This document shows positions 1 to 8,275 of a stretch of 64,000 nucleotides of DNA, piece after piece. This stretch comes from Novosphingobium umbonatum (lineage in GTDB: Bacteria > Pseudomonadota > Alphaproteobacteria > Sphingomonadales > Sphingomonadaceae). The notes under the pieces were generated by a model that made no database searches, was not told the origin of the DNA, and worked only from the letters and a program-made list of their open reading frames with translations. The stretch's first letter is position 1. The number at the start of each line of letters is the position of its first letter. The stretch is from contig NZ_SACO01000001.1 in NCBI RefSeq assembly GCF_004005905.1, forward strand, positions 434,001 through 498,000, given 5' to 3'. The position numbers and the translations under genes are program-made.

Positions 1-423
1 GGTGGCGTCAAGGCTGGCCACGCTGGCATGCATGGCGCGGCTCTGCGTCATATGCACCCGCACGCGCGCGATCAGTTCCATCAGATTGACCGGCTTGCGC
101 ACATAATCCACGCCGCCCACCTCAAAGGCTTCGACGACATGCTCGCTCTCGGTCAGGCCGGTCATGAAAATGACGGGAATATTGGCCCATTCGCTGCGCG
201 CCTTGATGCGGGCGGTGGTTTCAAACCCGTCGAGCCCGGGCATCATCGCATCCATCAGGATCAGATCGGGCAGGATATGGCCCAAAGTATCCAGCGCCGC
301 CTGCCCCGACGTGGCGACAAGCACGCTCAATTCCGCGCCTTCCAACGCGGCGGTCAACATGCGCAGCGAATCAGGCTCATCATCAACAACCAGCACGGTC
401 TGCGTGTGGACAGGGAGCGACAT
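1..423 (-). CDS. Response regulator, REC domain (3' end outside window)
   Basis: Translation of the minus strand from the ATG at 423 gives a receiver domain: acidic pocket VVDDE near residues 12-16, phospho-acceptor in LILMDAMMPG (Asp58) and the conserved lysine in YVRKPVN. The frame is still open at base 1, so the gene is truncated by the window edge and any output domain is not visible. It starts 3 nt after the stop of the hybrid kinase gene, so the two are almost certainly co-transcribed and likely form a signalling pair. Target unknown. Confidence 0.85.
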   Translation of the reverse strand, partial: MSLPVHTQTVLVVDDEPDSLRMLTAALEGAELSVLVATSGQAALDTLGHILPDLILMDAMMPGLDGFETTARIKARSEWANIPVIFMTGLTESEHVVEAFEVGGVDYVRKPVNLMELIARVRVHMTQSRAMHASVASLDAT

Positions 424-426
424 CCC

Positions 427-2226
427 TCAGCACTCCTCCAAAATGCGCGACATAGCCGGTAAATCGTAACGATCAAGACAGGCAAAAAGTCGTAGAGCCA
501 GCTCGGAAGTCTCCGGCTGTTCGGCAAGCAGGCGTATTTCCTGCTCTATGCCGCGCACATAGCCGATGCGCAGCACTTCGCGAAGCCGCTCGGTGGTCAC
601 AGGGGCCGAGTTACCCACCGAATTCTCGGACAATTTGGCCGCCACCATCAAATCCGCCTGCGCTTCGGGCTGTGCCACGGCTGCCTTGGCGACAACAGGC
701 GCGCTTTCCGGCTGTGGCGCAGTGGCTTCGGGCCGCGGCACATGGCGCGTAACATCGCCATCCATCCGCCATGCCACATCCAGCAAGCCGCCAATGCCGT
801 CGATCAAATCATTGAACGCCACCGGCTTGACCAGAAAATGATCATGCACAGCATGGCGCGTTTCGGGGCGATGGAATTCATGGGCATTGGCCGAGAGCAT
901 CATGATTTTCAGCTCTTCGCCCATCTCGGCGCGCAAATGCTGGGCCACGTCCCAGCCCGACATGCCCGGCAGGCTGATGTCCAGAATGGCCAGATCGAAC
1001 CGCCGCCCGCTTTGCGCCAGCGCCACCGCTGCCTCGCCATGGGGCGCAGCCTCCACCGAGAAGCCAAGTGATTCCAGCAGGCCCGACAGAAAACGGCGCT
1101 GTTCGGCATCATCATCGCAAAGCAGGATCGAGCGGCGCTGGCCTAGATAGCCCACCACCTTGCGCTTGGCCCTTGCCGCACCCTGCACCGCATTTTGGGT
1201 GCCACCATGGGGGGCACTCACCTCGCCCAACATCATGGTCAGGCGGAAACAGGTGCCCGCCAGCGAGGAGGAGGCCAGTTTCAACTGCCCGCCCAACATA
1301 TCGGCAATCGCGCGCGAGATCGACAGGCCCAACCCAGCGCCCGGCCTTGCCAAAGCCTTGTCATCGCCGCCCCGTTCAAAGGGTTCAAAAATCGCCGCCT
1401 GATCTTCCTCGCGGATGCCCGGCCCCGTGTCGCGGACCTCGAAAGTTGCGATCTGACCGCTATAACGCAAATGCAGCGTCACCATACCCTTGTCGGTATA
1501 TTTCACCGCATTGAGCAACAGGTTGAGCAGGATCTGGCGCAGGCGGTTGGGGTCCATCCGCACCACATCGGGCATGCGCCCGCTGGTCTGATAATCGAAA
1601 TCCAAACCCTTGGCGCTGGCCGCAGGGCGCACCATGCACAGGATCTGTTCGATGAAAGGTTCCAACCGCACCGGTTCGGAACGCAGGCGGATCACGCCCG
1701 CCTCGACCTGCGAAATATCGAGCAGGGATTCAACAAGGCTGGTAATATGTTCCGAACAACGGCGGATCACCACCGCCGCATCGGCCGCGCCTGCGCCATT
1801 GTCGCGCTCCATCAACTGGGCATAGCCATAGATGGCGTTGAGCGGCGAGCGGATCTCGTGGCTGACATTGCCCAGATAGCGGCTCTTGGCCAGATTGGCG
1901 GTTTCCGCCGCCTGACAGGCGCGCTGGGCCTGCGCCAAGTCCTGTTGCAAGGCGGCGCGCAGGCGGATCTGATGGCGGCAAAAGGTCAACAGCCCTGCCA
2001 CGCAACCACCGGCCAGAAACACCGGCAGCGCCTCTGCCAAAGTGCCAGCCCCCTGCGCCGCCATCCAGCCCAGACCGCCCACGCCCCCCAGAGCCAGCGC
2101 CGAAGGCAGCACCTGTTCCGACCAGACATGGGCCAGCAGGCGGCGTTTCGGCTTGTCAGAGGTGGGAGCGGGCTTTGACGTCAAAGGGCGTTGTCCGGTT
2201 GCAAGATTCGCCAAAAACCCCGCCAA
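427..2226 (-). CDS. Hybrid sensor histidine kinase / response regulator
   Basis: The 599-residue protein has two hydrophobic segments (about 40-60 and 66-82) and a coiled linker. The HisKA H-box is NVSHEIRSPLN with His123, followed by the N-box LLNLLLNAVKYT and G-boxes VRDTGPGI and GAGLGLSISR. A C-terminal receiver domain (LLCDDD, LAILDISLPGMSGWD, LVKPVAF) follows, so both autophosphorylation and internal phosphotransfer look intact. There is no large periplasmic loop, so it probably senses a membrane or cytoplasmic cue. The last 60 residues form a helical segment without an obvious phosphotransfer histidine. The downstream response regulator starts 3 nt after the stop. The signal is unknown. 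Confidence 0.9.
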   Translation of the reverse strand: MAGFLANLATGQRPLTSKPAPTSDKPKRRLLAHVWSEQVLPSALALGGVGGLGWMAAQGAGTLAEALPVFLAGGCVAGLLTFCRHQIRLRAALQQDLAQAQRACQAAETANLAKSRYLGNVSHEIRSPLNAIYGYAQLMERDNGAGAADAAVVIRRCSEHITSLVESLLDISQVEAGVIRLRSEPVRLEPFIEQILCMVRPAASAKGLDFDYQTSGRMPDVVRMDPNRLRQILLNLLLNAVKYTDKGMVTLHLRYSGQIATFEVRDTGPGIREEDQAAIFEPFERGGDDKALARPGAGLGLSISRAIADMLGGQLKLASSSLAGTCFRLTMMLGEVSAPHGGTQNAVQGAARAKRKVVGYLGQRRSILLCDDDAEQRRFLSGLLESLGFSVEAAPHGEAAVALAQSGRRFDLAILDISLPGMSGWDVAQHLRAEMGEELKIMMLSANAHEFHRPETRHAVHDHFLVKPVAFNDLIDGIGGLLDVAWRMDGDVTRHVPRPEATAPQPESAPVVAKAAVAQPEAQADLMVAAKLSENSVGNSAPVTTERLREVLRIGYVRGIEQEIRLLAEQPETSELALRLFACLDRYDLPAMSRILEEC

Positions 2227-2420
2227 AGTTCAGACATCAACAAGGGGCAAAGAAAAGCGAGAACCGGAATGGTCCCAAAACTTTCCTCACCGACCCGTTA
2301 TGCCCGCTCTTTGTCCAAAGCTTTTGTGCAGGCGCGAATGATACACTATAAAGACATATGCGCAAGGCGGTGATGATATCGTTTACCCCAAAGCCCTGAA
2401 ATGGCACATTTCCGTCACAG

Positions 2421-3680
2421 TCAGGCCGTAACGCGCATGCTTTCCCCACGCGCAAACAACAGGATAGCCAGCGCGGCGACCACGCCCATCGCGCCTGCGC
2501 CGACAAAGGCATAATCATAATTGCCCGCCATTTGCCGCAGCAGGCCGCCCGCAAAGGCAGCAAAGGCCGCACCGATCTGATGCCCCACCGCCACCCAGCC
2601 AAAGATGATCGGCGCGCGATCCGGCCCGAAATGGCGGTTGGCCAAGGCCACGGTGGGCGGCACGGTAGCAATCCAGTCCAGCCCGTAAAACACGGCAAAA
2701 GCACCCAAGGCCACCGGCCCGAAATCCATGAAAGGCAACACCACCAGCGAGATCCCGCGTAGGCCGTAATAGACCATCAACAGACGGCGCGGGTCATAGC
2801 GGTCGGTCAACCAACCCGAAGCGGTTGTGCCCACCAGATCGAACAGGCCCATCGTCGACAACAGGCCCGCCGCCGCCACGGGTGCAATGCCATGATCCCC
2901 GCAAAAAGCGATCAGATGCGTGCCGACCAGCCCATTGGTGGTCAGGCCACAAACGAAAAACGTCCCCGTCAACAGCCAAAAGGTTGCATCCTTGCGCACC
3001 TGCCACAGGACTTGCAGCGCCAGCATCGCGCTCGCCCCCTGACGGCGCGGGGCGGGCGCATCCTGCGCCTCGCCATAGCGGCGCACTCCGGCCGCTTCGG
3101 GGCTTTCGGCCATGAACAGCCACACCAAGGGCACCAGCACCAGACAGGCCAGCCCCACCGTTTGCACCACGCCCTGCCACGCCCCGCCGCGCGTCAACCA
3201 TGCCAGATAGGGCAGGAAAATCAGCGATCCCGTCGCCGTGCTGGCCGCGAACAGGCCCATTACCAGACCTTGTCTCTGCGCGAACCAGCGGTTGACGACG
3301 GCCGCCCCCAGCACGCTGGCCACCATGCCGGTGCCAAGGCCGGAAAACACTCCCCAGCTCAGCATATAATGCCAGCTCTGGGTCATCCACTGGCTGGCAA
3401 AGGTGGCCCCCGCCATCAGGCCCAGCCCCAGCATCATCGTGCGTTTGATGCCCAAAGACATCATCAAGGCCGCAGCAAAAGGACCCACCAGACCATAGAG
3501 AAAAATCCCCACCGCAGACGTGGCCGACACCGTCCCGCGATCCCACCCGAAATGCAGCCCCAGCGGCACCATCATCACACCCGGCGCGGAACGCACCCCT
3601 GCCGACACCAGCAGCGCCAGAAAGGTGATTCCCGCCACCAGAAAGGCAGGATGGAAACGGAAAGAGGCTTTAGCTGTCAT
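2421..3680 (-). CDS. MFS transporter (monocarboxylate/oxalate-type fold)
   Basis: A hydrophobic protein of about 419 residues with some 12 predicted membrane spans and the MFS loop signature GWLTDRYDPRRLL in the second half. The family resembles MFS_1 porters of the oxalate/formate or monocarboxylate type; the substrate cannot be read from sequence. I chose the ATG at 3680 (MTAKASFRFHP) over one at 3716, because the extra 12 residues are polar and lie in the spacer after the cytochrome gene. The gene begins 45 bp after the cytochrome c stop, on the same strand, and probably belongs to the oxidoreductase-cytochrome operon. It may move that oxidoreductase's substrate or product. Confidence 0.8.
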   Translation of the reverse strand: MTAKASFRFHPAFLVAGITFLALLVSAGVRSAPGVMMVPLGLHFGWDRGTVSATSAVGIFLYGLVGPFAAALMMSLGIKRTMMLGLGLMAGATFASQWMTQSWHYMLSWGVFSGLGTGMVASVLGAAVVNRWFAQRQGLVMGLFAASTATGSLIFLPYLAWLTRGGAWQGVVQTVGLACLVLVPLVWLFMAESPEAAGVRRYGEAQDAPAPRRQGASAMLALQVLWQVRKDATFWLLTGTFFVCGLTTNGLVGTHLIAFCGDHGIAPVAAAGLLSTMGLFDLVGTTASGWLTDRYDPRRLLMVYYGLRGISLVVLPFMDFGPVALGAFAVFYGLDWIATVPPTVALANRHFGPDRAPIIFGWVAVGHQIGAAFAAFAGGLLRQMAGNYDYAFVGAGAMGVVAALAILLFARGESMRVTA

Positions 3681-3725
3681 ATCCGCAGAATGGACAGTGC
3701 CACACTCCGCCGTCAAGTATCAGGC

Positions 3726-4070
3726 TCAGTGTATGACCGAAAGTCGCAAGGGCTCGACACGCTGCTGGGCCGGATTCTGGCCATTGAGCGCCATTAGAAA
3801 GGCGGTGATCCGCGCGGCTTCCTCGGCGCTCAATGTGCCGGGCGCATGTTGCGGCATCACGCGGGTGATATAGGCCTGCAAATCCGCCACCGGTGCCCCT
3901 GCCCAACGCGCCACGAAAGCGCCGGTCAGCGCGGGCACCTCATGCGTGCCCTGCCCGCCCGCACCGTGGCACATGGCGCAACGCTGGGCATAAAGCGCGG
4001 GATCAGGCTCCGCCGCCTGCGCGGGAGCCGCCAGCAGAGCCAGCGCGAAGGGTAAAAACCGGCGCATCAT
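3726..4070 (-). CDS. Small periplasmic class I cytochrome c
   Basis: A 114-residue protein with a clear Sec signal peptide (FLPFALALLAAPAQA) followed by one haem-binding CAMCH motif near residues 32-36. A distal methionine in MPQHAPGT fits the sixth ligand of class I cytochromes c, so it is expected to be a soluble or loosely bound periplasmic electron carrier. Its ATG overlaps the stop of the upstream FAD oxidoreductase by four bases (ATGA), so translation of the two is coupled. That coupling makes it the likely electron acceptor of that enzyme (inference). Confidence 0.88.
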   Translation of the reverse strand: MMRRFLPFALALLAAPAQAAEPDPALYAQRCAMCHGAGGQGTHEVPALTGAFVARWAGAPVADLQAYITRVMPQHAPGTLSAEEAARITAFLMALNGQNPAQQRVEPLRLSVIH

Positions 4071-5311
4071 GCGCGCCTCCGCATACCGGCAAAGACAGGG
4101 GCGATGATTTTGAGCCCCTCCAGAATAGCATCGCGATCGGGCAATTCATTGGTATCGCCCACGCCCAGCATCTCGCCCAGATCGGGGTTGTTGTTCATGA
4201 TCACCACCCCATCGGCCTTGGAGGTAAGGAACACATTGCGATAGCGCACGGTGTAATAGCTGCTCAATTGCGGCACCAGCCAGCCCGTTTGCCCGCGCAC
4301 AGGGATGATCGTGTTATCACGCCACAGGTCACGCGCGGCAAAGCCGGTGGCATTGATCACCACCTTTTCCTTCAGCCGCCCATAGTCAGCCCGATCATGG
4401 AAATCGCGCATCACGAAACGTCCGCCGCGCTGGAAAAACTCGGTCAACAAAGCATGGGCATAGGCGGGAAAGTTGAAATGCATCTGCGAATAGCGCCGCA
4501 CATAGGGCAGGCGGAAAGGGCTTTCCTCGGGCGGCACATCGACGCCTTGCGGGACGATGTCCTTGATCCGGTCGCTATAGGAGGCAAATTCGCTATTCTG
4601 CAAAGGCAGGCCACCTGCCTCCCACGCGCCCTTGATCGCCGGATCGGGCATAGGATGGTGGCGGGTGATCGGTGTGTCCGACAGATTATAGCCATCGGTA
4701 AATTCCACCGGATTGCCCGGCAGGCCGATCATGGTACGAAAGGCCTTCCACGACAGGCGCGCCATCTGCTCCCATTGTTCGGCAAAGGCGGGGCCGGCCG
4801 GTTCGGTCAGCGCCACGCGGCTGTCGGGCGTGAAAGTGCCCGATGCGCGGAACGAACGCGTCCGCTGGATCATCTCGCGCGCATAGATCGTGACGTTCAG
4901 CCCCGCCCTTTGCGCCACCACCGCGCTGGTGAGGCCGATGATGCCGCAACCCACCACCGCAATATCAGTTGGCAGCACCGACAAGGCCTTGCCCACCGCC
5001 ACTTCGGCGCAGCCCCAGCTGAGCGACCAGCCCGAACCGCCATGGCCATAATTATGGATCACCAAAGCATCGCCCACCATCTGCGCCCCCAGATTGGGGC
5101 CAGCGGCGCGCAAGGGGCGGATGCAGCATTTCACATCGATCAGTTGATCCGGCGTAATCCGCATCGGATTGGGCGCCATGGCGGGAAAGGCCCCCGCCAC
5201 ATTCACCCTCGTGCTGACACAGCCTGACAGGGCGGCGCTGGCGCCCAAGGCCATGCCGCCGCGCAGCAACTTACGGCGCCCCAAAAGCAAACCGGCATCC
5301 GACACTGGCAT
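4067..5311 (-). CDS. Tat-exported FAD oxidoreductase, D-amino-acid-oxidase-like, apparently circularly permuted
   Basis: A 414-residue protein. The N-terminus carries a twin-arginine motif (GRRKLLRGG), a hydrophobic stretch and a possible lipobox LSGC, so export by Tat as an FAD-loaded protein, perhaps lipid-anchored, is expected. The order of parts is odd. The segment typical of the C-terminus of D-amino-acid oxidases (CIRPLRAAGPN, then VIHNYGHGGSGWSLSWG) comes first, at about residues 82-110. The FAD dinucleotide-binding motif AVVGCGIIGLTSA comes after it, near residue 118. In canonical members the dinucleotide fold is N-terminal. The gene is translationally coupled to a cytochrome c gene, suggesting a periplasmic dehydrogenase rather than an oxygen-using oxidase. 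Substrate unknown. Confidence 0.8.
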   Translation of the reverse strand: MPVSDAGLLLGRRKLLRGGMALGASAALSGCVSTRVNVAGAFPAMAPNPMRITPDQLIDVKCCIRPLRAAGPNLGAQMVGDALVIHNYGHGGSGWSLSWGCAEVAVGKALSVLPTDIAVVGCGIIGLTSAVVAQRAGLNVTIYAREMIQRTRSFRASGTFTPDSRVALTEPAGPAFAEQWEQMARLSWKAFRTMIGLPGNPVEFTDGYNLSDTPITRHHPMPDPAIKGAWEAGGLPLQNSEFASYSDRIKDIVPQGVDVPPEESPFRLPYVRRYSQMHFNFPAYAHALLTEFFQRGGRFVMRDFHDRADYGRLKEKVVINATGFAARDLWRDNTIIPVRGQTGWLVPQLSSYYTVRYRNVFLTSKADGVVIMNNNPDLGEMLGVGDTNELPDRDAILEGLKIIAPVFAGMRRRA

Positions 5312-5392
5312 GGCTCCTCTTCCCGACAGAGAATCAACTCTGTTCGGACTATAGGCGCAAGACCATGCCCTGTATTGCGTATTGGGTAGGAA

Positions 5393-6145
5393 CTACTCTT
5401 CCAACGGCTCGCCACGGATGAAGGCGCGCACCAGAGGATGGTCGGCATGGTCCAGATCGCCCGCGCTGCCGCGCCAGACAATCCGCCCGCCATCCAGCAT
5501 CGCCACTTCATCGGCAATCACGCGGGCCGAGACCATGTCATGCGTGATCGAAACCGCCGTGCATCCCAGCGAGGTCACGCGGTCGCGGATCAACTCGTTG
5601 ATCGCGCCCGCCGTGATCGGATCAAGACCGGTGGTGGGTTCATCAAAGAACAGCAGGCTGGGCGAACCGACAATGGCGCGGGCCAGACCGGCGCGCTTTT
5701 GCATGCCCCCCGACAATTCCGACGGATAGCGATCGGCCACATCGGGGGCCAGCTTGACCAAAGCCAAAGCTTCCACCGCCCGCTCGCGCGCCTCACGCCT
5801 GCCCACGCCATCGGCATTGATCAGACGGAAGGCCACATTTTCCCACACCGGCAGACTGTCAAACAAAGCCCCGCCCTGAAACAACATGCCAATGCTGGCG
5901 AAACTGGCGCGCCTTTCGCGTGCAGGCAGATGGGTGACATCCACGCCATCGAGCAAGACCTCGCCCGCATCGGCCTGCATCAGGCCCAGCGCCAGCTTGA
6001 TCGTCACCGATTTGCCCTGCCCCGACCGGCCCAGTAAAGCCAGAGAACGCCCCGGCGCAACGGCCAGATCCAGCCCGTCCAGCACCTTTTGCGCGCCAAA
6101 CTGCTTGCTAACCCCGCGCCATTCCAGCTTGTTCATCACACTCAT
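5393..6145 (-). CDS. mlaF: Phospholipid ABC transporter ATPase MlaF
   Basis: A 250-residue ABC ATPase with Walker A GRSGQGKS (39-46), signature LSGGMQKR (144-151) and Walker B LLFFDEP with the D-E pair at 168-169. The MlaF-like sequence MQKRAGLARA follows the signature. It powers MlaE in retrograde or anterograde phospholipid traffic between inner and outer membranes. I chose the ATG at 6145 because it overlaps the mlaE stop by four bases; the longer open frame upstream is out-of-family sequence lying over mlaE. It is the last gene of the mla operon. No mlaB (STAS) gene follows. Confidence 0.93.
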   Translation of the reverse strand: MSVMNKLEWRGVSKQFGAQKVLDGLDLAVAPGRSLALLGRSGQGKSVTIKLALGLMQADAGEVLLDGVDVTHLPARERRASFASIGMLFQGGALFDSLPVWENVAFRLINADGVGRREARERAVEALALVKLAPDVADRYPSELSGGMQKRAGLARAIVGSPSLLFFDEPTTGLDPITAGAINELIRDRVTSLGCTAVSITHDMVSARVIADEVAMLDGGRIVWRGSAGDLDHADHPLVRAFIRGEPLEE

Positions 6146-6939
6146 GGCCGTGCAAACACCGAAGTCAGAAGATAGTCCGAGGCGAGGATCAGCACCGCCG
6201 CCGACACCATGGCCGAGGTAGTCGCCCGCCCCACGCCCCGCGCGCCGCCCTTGGCATTGTCGCCATGGAAACAGCCCATCAGGCCGATGATGAAACCAAA
6301 CACCGCCGCCTTGATCAGGCCCGATTCCACGTCCCATGCGGTGATGAAATCCACCGTATTGGTGACGTAAATACCCGGTGCCAGATCGATCAGATAATGC
6401 GACACCTGCATACCGCCCGCGATGCCGATAATATCAGTGATCAGCGTCAGCAAAGGCAGGCTGATCGTAGCGGCAATCAGGCGCGGCGCGATCAGATAGC
6501 GGCGCGGGTCGGTTGAAAGCGTCACCATCGCGTCCACCTGCTCGGTGGCCCGCATCGCCCCGATTTCCGAAGCCATGGCCGAGGCCACGCGTCCCGCCAG
6601 CATCAGCGCGGCCAACACAGGCCCAAGCTCACGCGTAATGCCCAAAGCCACGATCTGCGGCATGACGGTGGAGGCGTTGAACCGGTCCCCGCCCGAATAG
6701 ATATTAAGCGCCAAGGCCGCGCCGGTGAACCAAGCGGTCAGCCCCACCACCGGCAGCGAGTAAAAACCCACCGACAGGAATTGGGAAAGAATCTGGCGCG
6801 GATACCATGGCGGGGTCAGCGCGGCGGCGATGCCCTGTCCGGCAAAGCGCGCCACGCGGCCTACCGAGGCCAGCGCATCGCGCGTGGCACGGCCCAGCGC
6901 GGCCACCGGCCCCAACAGGACTTGGGAGAGCGAGGCCAT
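6142..6939 (-). CDS. mlaE: Phospholipid ABC transporter permease MlaE
   Basis: A 265-residue permease with about five or six hydrophobic segments. It has the family's conserved coupling region ELGPVLAALMLAGR followed by ASAMASEIGAM. It forms the inner-membrane channel of the Mla complex with MlaF (ATPase) and MlaD (MCE ring). It lies 3 bp after mlaD and overlaps mlaF, consistent with one operon read from mlaA to mlaF. Start ATG at 6939 (MASLSQVLL). Confidence 0.93.
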   Translation of the reverse strand: MASLSQVLLGPVAALGRATRDALASVGRVARFAGQGIAAALTPPWYPRQILSQFLSVGFYSLPVVGLTAWFTGAALALNIYSGGDRFNASTVMPQIVALGITRELGPVLAALMLAGRVASAMASEIGAMRATEQVDAMVTLSTDPRRYLIAPRLIAATISLPLLTLITDIIGIAGGMQVSHYLIDLAPGIYVTNTVDFITAWDVESGLIKAAVFGFIIGLMGCFHGDNAKGGARGVGRATTSAMVSAAVLILASDYLLTSVFARP

Positions 6940-6942
6940 GGC

Positions 6943-7470
6943 TTACATCTCGGGCAGGTCAGCCGTGCCCTTAGGCGCAGCGGAGGGGGATGCAGCCGGA
7001 GCAGGCTTTTCGGCAGGCGCATCGCTCTTGGGGCGCATCACTTGCCCGATCAGGCCGAACAGGTCCACCGCGCCCTGTGTATTGGCAATCTCGCCACCGG
7101 GCTTCAAGTCATCGGCCGCACCGCCGGGCGCAATGGCAATATGCGCGCCCCCCAGCAGACCATCACTGGTGATCTTGGCGGTGGAATCCGAAGGCAGCTT
7201 GACCTTGTCGTCCAGCGTCAGGCGCATCACGGCGAGGAAGGTCTTGGGGTCGATGGTCACTTCGCGCACATCGCCCACTTTCACGCCCGATACGGTCACC
7301 TTGGCACCGGGCTGGATACCGCCAGCCTCACCGAAACGCGCGGTCAATTCATAGGTGGCGCCCTGTTTGCCCATGCCGGTCACGCCCAAAGCATAGGCGA
7401 GGAAAATCCCCGCAAAGGCCAGCACCGCCAGCCCCAGAATCGTTTCACCCCAATTACCGCGCATATTCAC
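6943..7470 (-). CDS. mlaD: MCE-domain lipid-binding protein MlaD
   Basis: A 175-residue protein with one N-terminal membrane anchor (residues about 10-30). A single MCE domain follows: YELTARFGEAGGIQPGAKV, VSGVKVGDV, then SDGLLGGAHIAI, closed by the hydrophobic GLIGQVM helix that lines the pore of the hexameric MlaD ring. It is periplasmic and anchored in the inner membrane, taking lipid from or to MlaC. It sits between mlaC (39 bp gap) and mlaE (3 bp gap). A second ATG two codons in is an alternative start. The C-terminus is a low-complexity Ala/Pro tail. Confidence 0.92.
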   Translation of the reverse strand: MNMRGNWGETILGLAVLAFAGIFLAYALGVTGMGKQGATYELTARFGEAGGIQPGAKVTVSGVKVGDVREVTIDPKTFLAVMRLTLDDKVKLPSDSTAKITSDGLLGGAHIAIAPGGAADDLKPGGEIANTQGAVDLFGLIGQVMRPKSDAPAEKPAPAASPSAAPKGTADLPEM

Positions 7471-7509
7471 AATTCCTGCCCTGATCTGGCTTTATGGTCT
7501 GGCTTGTTG

Positions 7510-8163
7510 TCACTTCTTGGCGTGCAGGATCTCGCCGCCCTTGTCCTGCTGCAACTGGTTGATCAGCACGTCGATCTTGCCGCCATTATTGTCGATCGTG
7601 GCGACAAAATCCTGCTGCTGGGTGATGGCCAGCCACACGCCGGTCACCTGCACATCGACCACCTTCCAACCGGTACCATCGTTAAGCACGCGCCAGATGA
7701 TATTGGTCGGCTGCTGGCTGCGACCACCGGCCAGTTGCGTGGTGACCAGCACGTCGCCGGGCTTACGCACCAGCGAGGACAGCACGATCACCTTCTCGCC
7801 ATGATAATCATTGATCCGCTTCATATAGACGCCTTCGGCATAGGTGCGGAAAGCGGTGGAGAAGCGGTTGAATTGATCGGGCGTGGCAGTGCGGGCATAT
7901 TTGCCCAGCACAAAGCGGGTGACCTTGGGCACGTCGATCAAACGGTTGATCAACTGGCGAAAGGCTTCCTTCTTGGCCGCATCGCTCTTGCTGCGGTCGT
8001 TCAGCACGGCCAGCACTTCGCGGGCACCCTGCTGGACAAAGGCTTCGGCGGCGGCATCGCGGGCCTGCTGGGCCAAGGCGGCAGGGGCGGCCACGGGCAG
8101 CACAGCGCCCGCAACGCCTGCCAAGGCCAAGGAGACCGAAAGCTTCAAATGAGCGCGCAACAT
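7510..8163 (-). CDS. mlaC: Periplasmic phospholipid-binding protein MlaC
   Basis: A 217-residue ABC toluene-tolerance/MlaC family protein. The signal peptide (LKLSVSLALAGVAGAVLPVA) is followed by the family core, including RFSTAFRTYAEGVYMKRI and NDGTGWKVVDVQVTGVWLA. It shuttles phospholipids across the periplasm between the outer-membrane MlaA and the inner-membrane MlaFED complex. I preferred the ATG at 8163 (MLRAHLKLS), because it puts the signal peptide at the N-terminus; an in-frame start at 8202 would prepend 13 residues. Third role in the mla operon, after mlaA. Confidence 0.92.
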   Translation of the reverse strand: MLRAHLKLSVSLALAGVAGAVLPVAAPAALAQQARDAAAEAFVQQGAREVLAVLNDRSKSDAAKKEAFRQLINRLIDVPKVTRFVLGKYARTATPDQFNRFSTAFRTYAEGVYMKRINDYHGEKVIVLSSLVRKPGDVLVTTQLAGGRSQQPTNIIWRVLNDGTGWKVVDVQVTGVWLAITQQQDFVATIDNNGGKIDVLINQLQQDKGGEILHAKK

Positions 8164-8275
8164 AGAATCAAACTCCACATCTGGTGCCGCCGGAAGGGCC
8201 ATCGCCCCGTGCCGTAGCGGCTTTCATCGCATGACAGACTGCGCCCCTCTTCACCGGAGCGTCAAAAATCCGGAG

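Noticed and set aside
3893-5227. A 444-codon plus-strand frame
   Set aside because: Antisense to the FAD oxidoreductase and cytochrome c genes; no recognisable domain.
6146-6337. Extended N-terminus for MlaF
   Set aside because: In frame, but the sequence lies over the mlaE gene and has no family resemblance; the ATG overlapping the mlaE stop fits better.
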